A stretch of 64,000 nt of DNA from Arthrobacter sp. FW305-BF8 (GTDB taxonomy: Bacteria > Actinomycetota > Actinomycetes > Actinomycetales > Micrococcaceae): positions 806,001-870,000 of the forward strand of contig NZ_CP084561.1 in NCBI RefSeq assembly GCF_021789315.1, in the 5' to 3' direction. This document shows positions 15,766-23,866 of the stretch, piece after piece. The notes below the pieces were generated by a model that did not search any database, was not told the origin of the DNA, and saw nothing but the letters and a program-made list of their open reading frames with translations. How positions within the stretch are numbered: position 1 is the first letter of the stretch; the number at the start of each line of letters is the position of its first letter. The position numbers were made by a program, and so were the translations under genes.

Positions 15766-17592
15766 ATGGCCCACTTGGCGCGACTGCCGCTGCTTGAGAA
15801 AGCACCCACCACCCATGCCGGTCTGCTGGCATGGGTTGAAGAGGTCGCTGGGCTCACCCAGCCTGACCGGATTCACTGGGTCGACGGATCCGAGGAAGAA
15901 AACACCCGCCTCACCGGCGAACTCGTCGCGGCCGGCACCCTGAAGCGGCTGAACCAGGACCTGTTCCCCAACTCCTTCGCTGCCTTCTCGGACCCCGCTG
16001 ACGTGGCCCGCGTCGAAGAGCAGACGTTCATCTGCTCGGAAAAGGAGCACGACGCAGGCTTCACCAACAACTGGATGGCCCCGGCAGAGATGAAGGAGAA
16101 GTTGCGCGGGCTGTTCTCCGGCTCCATGCGCGGCCGCACCATGTACGTCATCCCGTTCGTCATGGGCCACCTCGACGCCGAGGACCCCAAGTTCGGCGTC
16201 GAGATCACCGACTCCGCCTACGTTGTCGCCTCCATGCGCATCATGGCCCGCATCGGCACGGACGTCCTGAACCGGATCACCGAAACCAACGCCTTCTTCG
16301 TTCCGGCCCTGCACTCCCTGGGTGCTCCGCTGGAGGCCGGCCAGGCAGACGTCCCGTGGCCCTGCAACCCTGACAAGTGGATTGTGCACTTCCCCGAAGA
16401 GCGCTCCATCTGGTCCTTCGGCTCCGGCTACGGCGGAAACGCGCTGCTCGGCAAGAAGTGCTACGCCCTGCGCATCGCTTCGGTCATGGCCCACGACGAG
16501 GGCTGGCTCGCCGAGCACATGCTCATCCTCAAGCTCACCTCGCCGGAACAGAAGACCTACTACGTCTCGGCTGCCTTCCCGTCCGCCTGCGGCAAGACGA
16601 ACCTTGCTCTCCTGGACCCCACCATCAAGGGCTGGAAGGTCGAGACCCTGGGTGACGACATCACCTGGATGCGGTTCGGCAAGGAAGGCGAGCTCCGGGC
16701 CGTTAACCCCGAGGCCGGCCTCTTTGGTGTGGCTCCCGGCACCGGCTGGGGCACAAACCCCAACGCCATGCGCGCCATCGCCAAGGGCAACAGCATCTTC
16801 ACCAACGTTGCGCTGACCGACGACGGCGGCGTCTGGTGGGAGGGCATGACCGAGGAAACCCCGGCGCACCTTACCGACTGGCAGGGCAACTCCTGGACGC
16901 CCGAGTCCGGCAAGCCGGCAGCCCACCCGAACTCGCGCTTCTGCACCCCGATCGACCAGATCGACATGCTGGCCGAGGAGTACCACAGCCCCAACGGTGT
17001 GGAACTGTCCGCCATCCTGTTCGGCGGCCGCCGCAAGACCACCATCCCGCTGGTCACCGAGGCCCGCGACTGGACCAACGGCATCTTCATGGGCTCCACC
17101 CTGTCGTCCGAAACCACCGCTGCTGCGGCCGGTGCCGTGGGCGTGGTCCGCCGTGACCCCATGGCCATGCTCCCGTTCATCGGCTACGACGCCGGCGACT
17201 ACCTGAACCACTGGGTCAACCTGTCCGCCAAGGCCAACCCGGAGCGCCTGCCCAAGATCTTCCTGGTCAACTGGTTCCGCCGCACGGCAGACGGTGGCTT
17301 CGCCTGGCCCGGCTTCGGGGACAACGCCCGCGTCCTGAAGTGGGCCATCGAGCGGCTCGAAGGCAAGGCCGACGCCGTGGAGACCCCCATCGGCTTCGTC
17401 CCGACCGGCGACGCTATCGACCTCGACGGACTCGACATGACCCCCGCCCAGGTGGAGGACGCCGTCCGCGTCGACGCCGACGAATGGAAGACCGAGCTCG
17501 CCTCGATCGAGGAGTGGTTCGCCAACTTCGGCGATTCGCTGCCCGCCGCGCTCCAGCAGGAGCTGGAAGGCCTGAAGGCCCGCCTGGCCTAG
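15766..17592 (+). CDS. pckG: Phosphoenolpyruvate carboxykinase (GTP)
   Basis: 608 residues, the normal length for the GTP-dependent family. It converts oxaloacetate and GTP to phosphoenolpyruvate, GDP and CO2, the entry step of gluconeogenesis in the cytosol. The P-loop region FPSACGKTNLALLDP (about 271-285) holds the GTP-class ACGKTN signature; other conserved blocks are FGSGYGGNALLGKKCYALRI, DDITWMRFG and NPEAGLFGVAPGTG. The ATG follows GAGGAAGGGAA. A long leader carries several palindromes and a strong terminator follows directly, so the gene is probably transcribed alone. Confidence 0.97.
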   Translation: MAHLARLPLLEKAPTTHAGLLAWVEEVAGLTQPDRIHWVDGSEEENTRLTGELVAAGTLKRLNQDLFPNSFAAFSDPADVARVEEQTFICSEKEHDAGFTNNWMAPAEMKEKLRGLFSGSMRGRTMYVIPFVMGHLDAEDPKFGVEITDSAYVVASMRIMARIGTDVLNRITETNAFFVPALHSLGAPLEAGQADVPWPCNPDKWIVHFPEERSIWSFGSGYGGNALLGKKCYALRIASVMAHDEGWLAEHMLILKLTSPEQKTYYVSAAFPSACGKTNLALLDPTIKGWKVETLGDDITWMRFGKEGELRAVNPEAGLFGVAPGTGWGTNPNAMRAIAKGNSIFTNVALTDDGGVWWEGMTEETPAHLTDWQGNSWTPESGKPAAHPNSRFCTPIDQIDMLAEEYHSPNGVELSAILFGGRRKTTIPLVTEARDWTNGIFMGSTLSSETTAAAAGAVGVVRRDPMAMLPFIGYDAGDYLNHWVNLSAKANPERLPKIFLVNWFRRTADGGFAWPGFGDNARVLKWAIERLEGKADAVETPIGFVPTGDAIDLDGLDMTPAQVEDAVRVDADEWKTELASIEEWFANFGDSLPAALQQELEGLKARLA

Positions 17593-17598
17593 ACCAGT

Positions 17599-17648
17599 AC
17601 GACGGCGGCCCCGCACCTTTTTCTTCAAAGGTGCGGGGCCGCCGTCGT
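17599..17648 (+). terminator. Strong terminator after pckG
   Basis: A near-perfect stem of about 20 bp (ACGACGGCGGCCCCGCACCT and its inverse) with a T/C-rich loop begins 7 bp after the pckG stop. Confidence 0.85.
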
Positions 17649-17655
17649 CCGTTCT

Positions 17656-17718
17656 GGAGTTTTTGTCCAGGTATTGGGCGCTACACGCACCTAAAGTCGT
17701 CAAGTGGACAAAAACTCC
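17656..17718. repeat. Dispersed palindromic repeat, copy 2
   Basis: 63 bp with perfect arms GGAGTTTTTGTCCA and TGGACAAAAACTCC, lying between the pckG terminator and the convergent hmp stop. The interior differs from the other two copies. Confidence 0.88.
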
Positions 17719-17731
17719 CCGGCCGGAGGGG

Positions 17732-18892
17732 CTAGGCGGCCAGCCAGATGTCCGGGCCGAAGACCTCGTAGTGGATCCGTGTTGCGGGAATGCCTGCCTC
17801 GATGGCCTCGTTGCGGATGTTCTTCATGAACGGCAGCGGGCCGCACAGGTACAGGGAGGCGTTGGCGGGCAGGTCCACCTCGCGCAGGGACATGAAGCCG
17901 GACTTCGTGCCCGCCTGCGGTTCCTCCAGCCAGAGCTGGAGGTCGGCGCCGCCGAGCCGCTCGACGTCGTGCGTCATTTGGGAGCGCAGTGCCCAGCTGT
18001 CCAGGGTGCTCTCGGCGTGCAGGACCAGCACCTGGCGGTCGGAGCCGGTTTCGGCGAGGGAACGCAGGATCGAGGCGGTGGGCGTGCAGCCAATACCGGC
18101 GGAGGCGAGAACCACAGGGCCATCACCGTCCTTCAGGGTGATTTCGCCGTAAGGGTTGGAGATTTCGATGACGTCCCCGACCTCCACGCTGTTGTGGAGC
18201 ACGGGGGAGACCTCCCCGCCGTCGTCGATCTTGGTGGTGAAGCTGCGGCTGGTGCCGGCATCGCCGGAGAGCGAGTACTGGCGGACCTGGCGGAGACCGT
18301 CGGGCAGGGTGACTTTGACGCTGATGTACTGGCCCGGAAGCGCGGCGGTGACCGCTGTGTCATCCGCAGGTGCCAGGGTGAATGTCATCGATCCCGTGCC
18401 GGCGGGGGTCTTTTCGACGACGGTCCAGGGCATCCACATCTTCGTGTTCGCCTGGGCCGCGTAGAGGCCCTTCTCCAGCTTGATCAGGGCATCGGCCATG
18501 AGCCAATACACCTCGGTCCAGGCTTCGGCGATTTCCGGGGTGATGACCTCGGCCAGGTCCTCGGCGATGGCTGCGAACAGGTGCTCATAGACCACCTGGT
18601 ACTGCGGCTCGGTGATGCCCAAGGAGGCGTGGCGGTGCGCGATGCGGGACAGCACGGTTTCCGGCACGGTATCCGGGTTGTTGACGAGGTGGGTCGCGAA
18701 CGCGGCGATGCTTCCGGCCAGGGCCTGCTGCTGGTTGCCGTTGCGCTGGTTGGAGCGGCTGAACAGCCCGTCCAGGAGTTCCGGGTGCGCGGCGAACAGG
18801 CGGCTATAGAACTTGGGGGTGATTTCGCCGATTCGCGAGCCCACCAGCGGCAGTGTGGCCTCAATAACGGGACGGGACTTGTCCGAGAGCAT
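17732..18892 (-). CDS. hmp: Flavohemoprotein, nitric oxide dioxygenase
   Basis: 386 residues with the standard order: globin (1-140), FAD domain (about 150-260, RQYSLSGD) and NAD domain (about 265-386, VVLASAGIGCTPTASIL). The distal pocket and proximal His regions are recognisable (HPELLDGLFSRSNQRNGNQQ; ARHRHASLGI-like AHRHASLGITEPQY). It oxidises NO to nitrate in the cytoplasm using NAD(P)H and O2. The Rrf2-type gene upstream and the dyad at 18951-18963 indicate NO-responsive control by NsrR. Confidence 0.96.
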   Translation of the reverse strand: MLSDKSRPVIEATLPLVGSRIGEITPKFYSRLFAAHPELLDGLFSRSNQRNGNQQQALAGSIAAFATHLVNNPDTVPETVLSRIAHRHASLGITEPQYQVVYEHLFAAIAEDLAEVITPEIAEAWTEVYWLMADALIKLEKGLYAAQANTKMWMPWTVVEKTPAGTGSMTFTLAPADDTAVTAALPGQYISVKVTLPDGLRQVRQYSLSGDAGTSRSFTTKIDDGGEVSPVLHNSVEVGDVIEISNPYGEITLKDGDGPVVLASAGIGCTPTASILRSLAETGSDRQVLVLHAESTLDSWALRSQMTHDVERLGGADLQLWLEEPQAGTKSGFMSLREVDLPANASLYLCGPLPFMKNIRNEAIEAGIPATRIHYEVFGPDIWLAA

Positions 18893-18945
18893 CGATACTC
18901 CTGAGCTAGTGGTCCGGGGTCTTTGGCCGGACCGGAAACTGTAGA

Positions 18946-18968
18946 TATTGGTATTTGAAATACGAGTT
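18946..18968. promoter_or_regulatory. Candidate NsrR operator upstream of hmp
   Basis: Centred on 18957, GTATTT-G-AAATAC is a perfect inverted repeat (18951-18963) that extends imperfectly to an 11-1-11 arrangement, matching the core ATTT-N-AAAT form of known NsrR sites. It lies 54 bp before the hmp start. A further TTCTAC-5-GTAGAA hairpin stands nearby at about 18981-18997. Confidence 0.68.
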
Positions 18969-19066
18969 TCTACATGTCTATTTCTACACCCCGTAGAAGT
19001 GATTTTCCAAAACGAAGCAGGGAACGCCAGCGAGGCGGGGGCGGGGGGCCTGAAGCGGTGGGGCGG

Positions 19067-19516
19067 CTAGGCGCCGGGGCGCAGTCCGATGGCCTCGAAG
19101 ACGGGTGTCATCTGCCGTGAGGTGGGCAGTTCGGCCACCACGACGTCGTCGAGCTCGCGGTAAAAGGCCTCGCGGGCGCGGGCCATGGCGCCGCGGAGAC
19201 GGCATTCGTTGATGAGCGGGCAGCTGCCGGCCGGGCCAATGCACTCGGCGGCGTCCTCGCGGGTGTCCAGCTGCCGCAGGACCTGGCCCACGGTGACGCG
19301 GCGGCCGGCCGCGCTGAGTCGCGAGCCTCCGTTCCGGCCACGCTCCACGTCAATGAGCCCGAGCATGCGCAGCTTCGCCACGGCCTTGCTGACGTGGTTG
19401 TAAGGGGTTCCGACGGCGTCCGCGACGTTCTGGGTGGTGAGCAGGCCGCCCTCGGGCGCTGCAGCGAGCACCATGAGGGCGCGCAGGCTGACGTCCGCGA
19501 AGGCGTTGATTTTCAT
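19067..19516 (-). CDS. nsrR: Rrf2-family regulator, NsrR type
   Basis: 149 residues. The N-terminal winged helix (MKINAFADVSLRALMVLAAA, TTQNVADAVGTPYNHVSKAV) is Rrf2-like. Three cysteines in CIGPAGSCPLINEC have the C-X6-C-X5-C spacing of the Fe-S cluster site in NsrR. The cluster is nitrosylated by NO, releasing DNA. It lies directly upstream of hmp in the same orientation, 174 bp away, with a candidate operator between. Close relatives such as RsrR share this pattern, but the hmp neighbour favours NsrR. Confidence 0.88.
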   Translation of the reverse strand: MKINAFADVSLRALMVLAAAPEGGLLTTQNVADAVGTPYNHVSKAVAKLRMLGLIDVERGRNGGSRLSAAGRRVTVGQVLRQLDTREDAAECIGPAGSCPLINECRLRGAMARAREAFYRELDDVVVAELPTSRQMTPVFEAIGLRPGA

Positions 19517-19617
19517 GCTTCTAGCCTAAATGACCTGGGCAAATCGACGTTCCGACCGGCGCCTAGCGGGTGGCTGTGCGCACCCGGTGACCGGCGGAAT
19601 TCGCCGTTGCGCCCGGT

Positions 19618-20097
19618 CTAGTCCGCCCAAATGACAGGCTCGTTGGAGTCGGCGGCAAGGTCGCCGAACTCCCACTCGCTGCCCTCGGTGGGGGAGTACG
19701 GCAGGACGGCCGCGAACACCGCGCCGTCCCGGTGCTCGGTGGCCACGTGGATGGCGTCCGAGTCCTCCTCGACCAGGGTGATGTCGCAGACGATGGCGGC
19801 GGCGCGGAATTCGTCCCGGTGCTGGCGCAAAAGTTCCGTGATGTCGCGGATCATCGCGTCGGCGTCGAACTCGCTGTCCCCGTCGGCATCCGGATCTTCC
19901 GGTGAAACGGCGACGAGGCGGACGTCGCCGTCGTTCTCCACCACGAGGGCGAACGGCAGGAACCCGCCGCTGCGCTCAAGCTGCTCCTGGGCCGCCGCCA
20001 TTCCGGTGCCCAGAAGGTTTTCCAGATCCGTGGCCGTGGCCTCCGGCACGGATGCGCGCCACGATGGCTGGGCCGGGGTCGGGTCGGGTGATGCCAC
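19618..20097 (-). CDS. Conserved hypothetical acidic protein
   Basis: 159 residues, acidic, soluble, no signal or membrane segment. The visible pattern is an alternating helix/strand domain: LENLLGTGMAAAQEQLERSG, FLPFALVVENDGDVRLVAV, an Asp-rich turn, then AIVCDITLVEEDSDAIHVAT and FAAVLPYSP. I do not recognise a named function. It is 8 bp downstream of the phosphomannomutase stop and probably cotranscribed with it. Confidence 0.72.
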   Translation of the reverse strand: MASPDPTPAQPSWRASVPEATATDLENLLGTGMAAAQEQLERSGGFLPFALVVENDGDVRLVAVSPEDPDADGDSEFDADAMIRDITELLRQHRDEFRAAAIVCDITLVEEDSDAIHVATEHRDGAVFAAVLPYSPTEGSEWEFGDLAADSNEPVIWAD

Positions 20098-20105
20098 GAG
20101 GACCC

Positions 20106-21524
20106 CTAGCTGCGGACCAGGGCCAGCACGCGGTCGCGCACCCGCTCCATCGTGGCCCGGTCCGTGGCTTCGGCGTTCAGCCGCAGGTACGGTTCGGTGT
20201 TGGAGGGGCGCAGGTTGAACCAGAAGCTGCCGTCTGCGGCGGTGAAGGTGCTGCCGTCCAGGTGGTCCACGGCCACGTCCTCGGCCTCGAAATCTACCCG
20301 GACACGCTCCACGGCGCCGGCCTTGTCCTCGATTTCCGAGTTGATTTCCCCGGAGGACACGTAGGGTTCGTACTCGCGGCCGAGCTCCGACAGCGGGCCG
20401 TCCTGTTCGCCGAGGGCGGCCAGCACGTGCATGGCGGCAAGCATGCCGGTGTCCGCGTTCCAGAAGTCACGGAAGTAGAAGTGGGCGGAGTGCTCCCCGC
20501 CGAAGATGGCGCCTTCCTCTGCCATGACGGCCTTGATGAAGGAGTGGCCCACCCGGGTGCGAACCGCCCGGCCGCCGTCTTCGGTGACGAGTTCCGGCAC
20601 CGCGCGGGAGGTCAGGAGGTTGTGGATGATGGTGGGATTGGTCTCGCCCTGCGCCTTGGCGCGGGCGATTTCGCGGCGGGCCACCATGCCGGTGATGGCC
20701 GACGGCGAGACCGGCTCACCCTTTTCGTCGATGACGAAGCAGCGGTCGGCGTCGCCGTCGAACGCCAGGCCGATGTCCGCGCCGTGTTCGACGACGGCGG
20801 CCTGCAGGTCGCGCAGGTTTTCCGGCTCCAGGGGGTTGGCCGGGTGGTTCGGGAAGGAGCCGTCCAGTTCGAAGTAGAGCGGAACAATGTCGAAGGGCAG
20901 CTTCGGCAGCAGAGTGTCCCCCAGGACGGCGGGCGTAGTGAGTCCGGCCATGCCGTTGCCGGCGTCCACCACCACCTTGAGGGGGCGCGAGCCGGAGAGG
21001 TCAACCAGCGTGCGCAGGTACTCGGCGTAGTCCTTCAGCACGTCCCGGACACCGATCTGGCCCTGCGTTTCGGCAGCGGGGATGGAACCGGTGTTCAGGT
21101 ACTGCTCGGCGAGTGCCTGGATCTCCTTGAGGCCGGTTTCGGAGGAGATGGGGACGGCGCCCGCCTTGGCCATCTTGATGCCGTTGTATGCGGCGGGGTT
21201 GTGGCTAGCGGTGAACGTGGCGCCTGCGGCGTTCAGGGCTCCGCACGCGTAGTACAGCTCGTCCGTGGAGATCAGGTCCAGCAGCTGGACGTTGGCTCCG
21301 CGGGTGGCGGCGCCGCTGGCGAACGCCTTGCTGAACTCGGGGGAGGAGGGGCGCATGTCACCGCCGACCAGGACCGTCTGTCCCTCAAGGCCAAGCACGT
21401 CAACGAACGCTGCGCCTACGGCTTCGACGATTTCAGCGGTGATGGATTCGCCCACGATGCCGCGGACGTCATACGCCTTGAACGAGGCCGAAAGGTCAAA
21501 AGTACGGGTCTGGTCGCTAGTCAC
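20106..21524 (-). CDS. manB: Phosphomannomutase/phosphoglucomutase
   Basis: 472 residues from a GTG at 21524 (the frame is open another 26 codons without a plausible start). The protein begins FDLSASFKAYDVRGIVGE, typical of the alpha-D-phosphohexomutase family. The phosphoserine loop is TASHNPAAYNGIK, the metal loop is LAFDGDADRCFVID, the sugar-binding loop GGEHSAHFYF, and the phosphate-binding C-terminal motif RPSNTEPYLRL. It interconverts hexose 1- and 6-phosphates for nucleotide-sugar synthesis. Mannose versus glucose preference cannot be settled from sequence; manB is the usual actinobacterial name. Confidence 0.92.
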   Translation of the reverse strand: MTSDQTRTFDLSASFKAYDVRGIVGESITAEIVEAVGAAFVDVLGLEGQTVLVGGDMRPSSPEFSKAFASGAATRGANVQLLDLISTDELYYACGALNAAGATFTASHNPAAYNGIKMAKAGAVPISSETGLKEIQALAEQYLNTGSIPAAETQGQIGVRDVLKDYAEYLRTLVDLSGSRPLKVVVDAGNGMAGLTTPAVLGDTLLPKLPFDIVPLYFELDGSFPNHPANPLEPENLRDLQAAVVEHGADIGLAFDGDADRCFVIDEKGEPVSPSAITGMVARREIARAKAQGETNPTIIHNLLTSRAVPELVTEDGGRAVRTRVGHSFIKAVMAEEGAIFGGEHSAHFYFRDFWNADTGMLAAMHVLAALGEQDGPLSELGREYEPYVSSGEINSEIEDKAGAVERVRVDFEAEDVAVDHLDGSTFTAADGSFWFNLRPSNTEPYLRLNAEATDRATMERVRDRVLALVRS

Positions 21525-21652
21525 GGCACTTATCTTACGGGCACGCGCGCGGCGGCCCGTGAAGTGGATGTCACAGAAGCGCGGGCCGGCTGTTGTCCAC
21601 ATGGCGGGTGCGCTGGGTTTGGCGTGTCAGAGGCGGCTGGGATACTGAATCA

Positions 21653-23866
21653 ATGGCAAATAACCAGCACGCTCCTGTCCTTGCTTCTGCCCCCGGCCCC
21701 TCCGGTACCGGCGCCGGACGGGACCAGGAAGCGGTCACTGGGACCCGGGGCCAGGCCCTGTCCGTGCTGCGCGAGCTGGTCGGCCGGCCGGATGCCGACT
21801 TCCACGACGGCCAGTTCGAGGCCATCGAGGCGCTGGTTGACGGCGGCCGCCGGACGCTCGTGGTGCAGCGGACGGGATGGGGAAAGTCCGCCGTTTACTT
21901 CGTGGCGTCCCTGCTGCTCCGGCGGCGCGGGGCGGGGCCCACCCTGATCGTCTCGCCGCTGCTGGCCCTGATGCGGGACCAGGTGGCTGCCGCCGCGCGG
22001 GCAGGTGTCCGGGCCGTGGCCATCAACTCCGCCAACCAGCTGGAGTGGGATACGGTGCGGGAGCAGCTTGCTGCCGACCAGGTGGATGTCCTGCTGGTGT
22101 CCCCCGAGCGGCTCACCAACCCTTCGTTCCGCGAAAACCAGCTGCCCGAACTCATCCGGCGCACGGGGCTGCTGGTTATTGACGAGGCCCACTGCATCTC
22201 AGACTGGGGCCACGACTTCCGGCCTGACTATCGTCGCATTGCCGACCTCATCGCCGAGCTGCCGGACACCGTGCCCGTACTGGCCACCACAGCCACCGCC
22301 AACTCCAGGGTGGTCCACGACATCGAGGAACAGCTGGGCGACGGCGTGCTGACCATCCGTGGCGCACTGGGCAGGGAGTCGCTGCGGCTCGGGGTCCTGG
22401 CCCTGCCCGACTCGCGCGAGCGTCTGGGCTGGCTGCTGACGCACCTGGCCGATCTGCAGGGCAGCGGGATCATTTACACCCTGACGGTTTCCGCCGCCGA
22501 GGACACCGCCAGGCTGCTCGCGGAGGCAGGCCACGAGGTGCTGGCCTATACAGGCCGCACCGACCCTGCAGACCGGGAGAGGGCGGAGCAGCTCCTCAAA
22601 GACAACCAGGTCAAGGCACTGGTGGCCACCTCCGCGCTGGGGATGGGCTTCGACAAGCCGGACCTCGGTTTCGTGGTGCACCTCGGCGCACCGTCGTCCC
22701 CGGTCGCCTACTACCAGCAGGTGGGCAGGGCAGGCCGTGGCGCCGCCAATGCAGACGTCCTGCTCCTGCCAGGGTCCGAGGACCGCGAAATCTGGCAGTA
22801 CTTTGCCACCGCCTCCATGCCCTCCGAGGAGAAGGCCACGGCTGTGCTGACCGCGCTGGCGGAGGCGGGCTCGGCCGTGTCCACCGTGGCTCTGGAAGCC
22901 AGGGTGGACCTGCGCCGCACGCCGCTGGAACTCCTGCTGAAGGTCCTCGCCGTGGACGGTGCCGTGGAACGGGTGGGCGGCGGCTGGCGCTCCACCGGAA
23001 TGCCCTGGATGTACGACGCCGAGCGGTACCGCCGCATCGCGGAGGCCCGGGTGGACGAGCAGGACTCCATGGTCATCTACCAGGACACCGCCGGCTGCCG
23101 GATGGAGTACATCACCTCCGTCCTGGATGACGAGACCGCTGCCGCCTGCGGCCGCTGCGACAACTGCGCAGGGAGGTGGTTCCCCTCGGAGGTGGCGTCC
23201 ACCGCCACGGAGGCTGCCGGGCAGACCCTCAGCCGTGCGGGCATCGTGCTCGAGTCCCGGCTCCAGTGGCCCAGCGGAATGGACCGCCTCGGGGTTCCGG
23301 TGAAGGGGAAGATCAAACCTGACGAGAACGTCGCGGACGGCCGGGTCCTTGCCAGGCTGACGGACCTCGGCTGGGGCGGGGCGCTGCGGGAACTTTTCGC
23401 GGCCGGGGCTCCGGACCGCGCCGTCGATCCCGGCATGCTGCAGGCCTGTGTCCAGGTGCTCCGCGAATGGGGCACCGGTGATTCCCGGATCCCGGGCTGG
23501 AGCGGCGCAGGCAGGCCCGCGGCGATCGTCAGCATCCCCTCGCGCAGCAGGCCCGAACTCGTGGATTCCCTGGCCCGTGGCATCTCCCAGATTGGCCGCA
23601 TCCCGTACATCGGCCAGCTGCAGCTCGAGCACGGCGGGCCCACCGGCGGACGCGGCGGCAACAGCGCCTACCGGCTGGCCGGTGTGTGGGACCGCCTCGT
23701 GGTGGGGGAGTCGCTGGCGGCAGAGCTCGCTGGCCTCGGCGGCGGCAGCGTGATGCTCGTCGACGACCTCGTGGACAGCCGGTGGACCGTCACCGTCGCG
23801 GGACGCGCACTCAGGCGGGCCGGTGCGGGCGCGGTGCTTCCGCTGGCACTGGCCCAGGCCGGCTGA
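21653..23866 (+). CDS. RecQ-like ATP-dependent DNA helicase with phosphoribosyltransferase-like tail
   Basis: 737 residues from the ATG at 21653. Helicase motifs: Walker A in VQRTGWGKSAVYF (about 71-82), the DEAH box LLVIDEAHCISDWGHDFRP, motif III ATTATANSRV, motif V ATSALGMGFDKPDLGFV and motif VI YYQQVGRAGRG. A zinc-binding cluster follows (CRMEY...CGRCDNC, about 482-505). The last 170 residues are not the usual RQC/HRDC; they contain VMLVDDLVDSRWTVTVAGRA, which looks like a PRPP-binding loop of a phosphoribosyltransferase fold. The C-terminus overlaps the convergent MFS gene by 56 bp. Confidence 0.9.
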   Translation: MANNQHAPVLASAPGPSGTGAGRDQEAVTGTRGQALSVLRELVGRPDADFHDGQFEAIEALVDGGRRTLVVQRTGWGKSAVYFVASLLLRRRGAGPTLIVSPLLALMRDQVAAAARAGVRAVAINSANQLEWDTVREQLAADQVDVLLVSPERLTNPSFRENQLPELIRRTGLLVIDEAHCISDWGHDFRPDYRRIADLIAELPDTVPVLATTATANSRVVHDIEEQLGDGVLTIRGALGRESLRLGVLALPDSRERLGWLLTHLADLQGSGIIYTLTVSAAEDTARLLAEAGHEVLAYTGRTDPADRERAEQLLKDNQVKALVATSALGMGFDKPDLGFVVHLGAPSSPVAYYQQVGRAGRGAANADVLLLPGSEDREIWQYFATASMPSEEKATAVLTALAEAGSAVSTVALEARVDLRRTPLELLLKVLAVDGAVERVGGGWRSTGMPWMYDAERYRRIAEARVDEQDSMVIYQDTAGCRMEYITSVLDDETAAACGRCDNCAGRWFPSEVASTATEAAGQTLSRAGIVLESRLQWPSGMDRLGVPVKGKIKPDENVADGRVLARLTDLGWGGALRELFAAGAPDRAVDPGMLQACVQVLREWGTGDSRIPGWSGAGRPAAIVSIPSRSRPELVDSLARGISQIGRIPYIGQLQLEHGGPTGGRGGNSAYRLAGVWDRLVVGESLAAELAGLGGGSVMLVDDLVDSRWTVTVAGRALRRAGAGAVLPLALAQAG

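Noticed and set aside
15598..17703. A 701-codon open frame antisense to pckG
   Set aside because: It is the low-stop shadow of a GC-rich gene; the sense strand encodes a complete PEP carboxykinase with all motifs, and the antisense product has no recognisable domain.
19902..21947. A 681-codon plus-strand frame over the phosphomannomutase gene
   Set aside because: The minus strand holds a full phosphohexomutase with active-site motifs; the plus frame is a codon-bias shadow.
23677..23866. Separate small phosphoribosyltransferase gene at the helicase 3' end
   Set aside because: The frame is continuous with the helicase and there is no internal start with a ribosome site.
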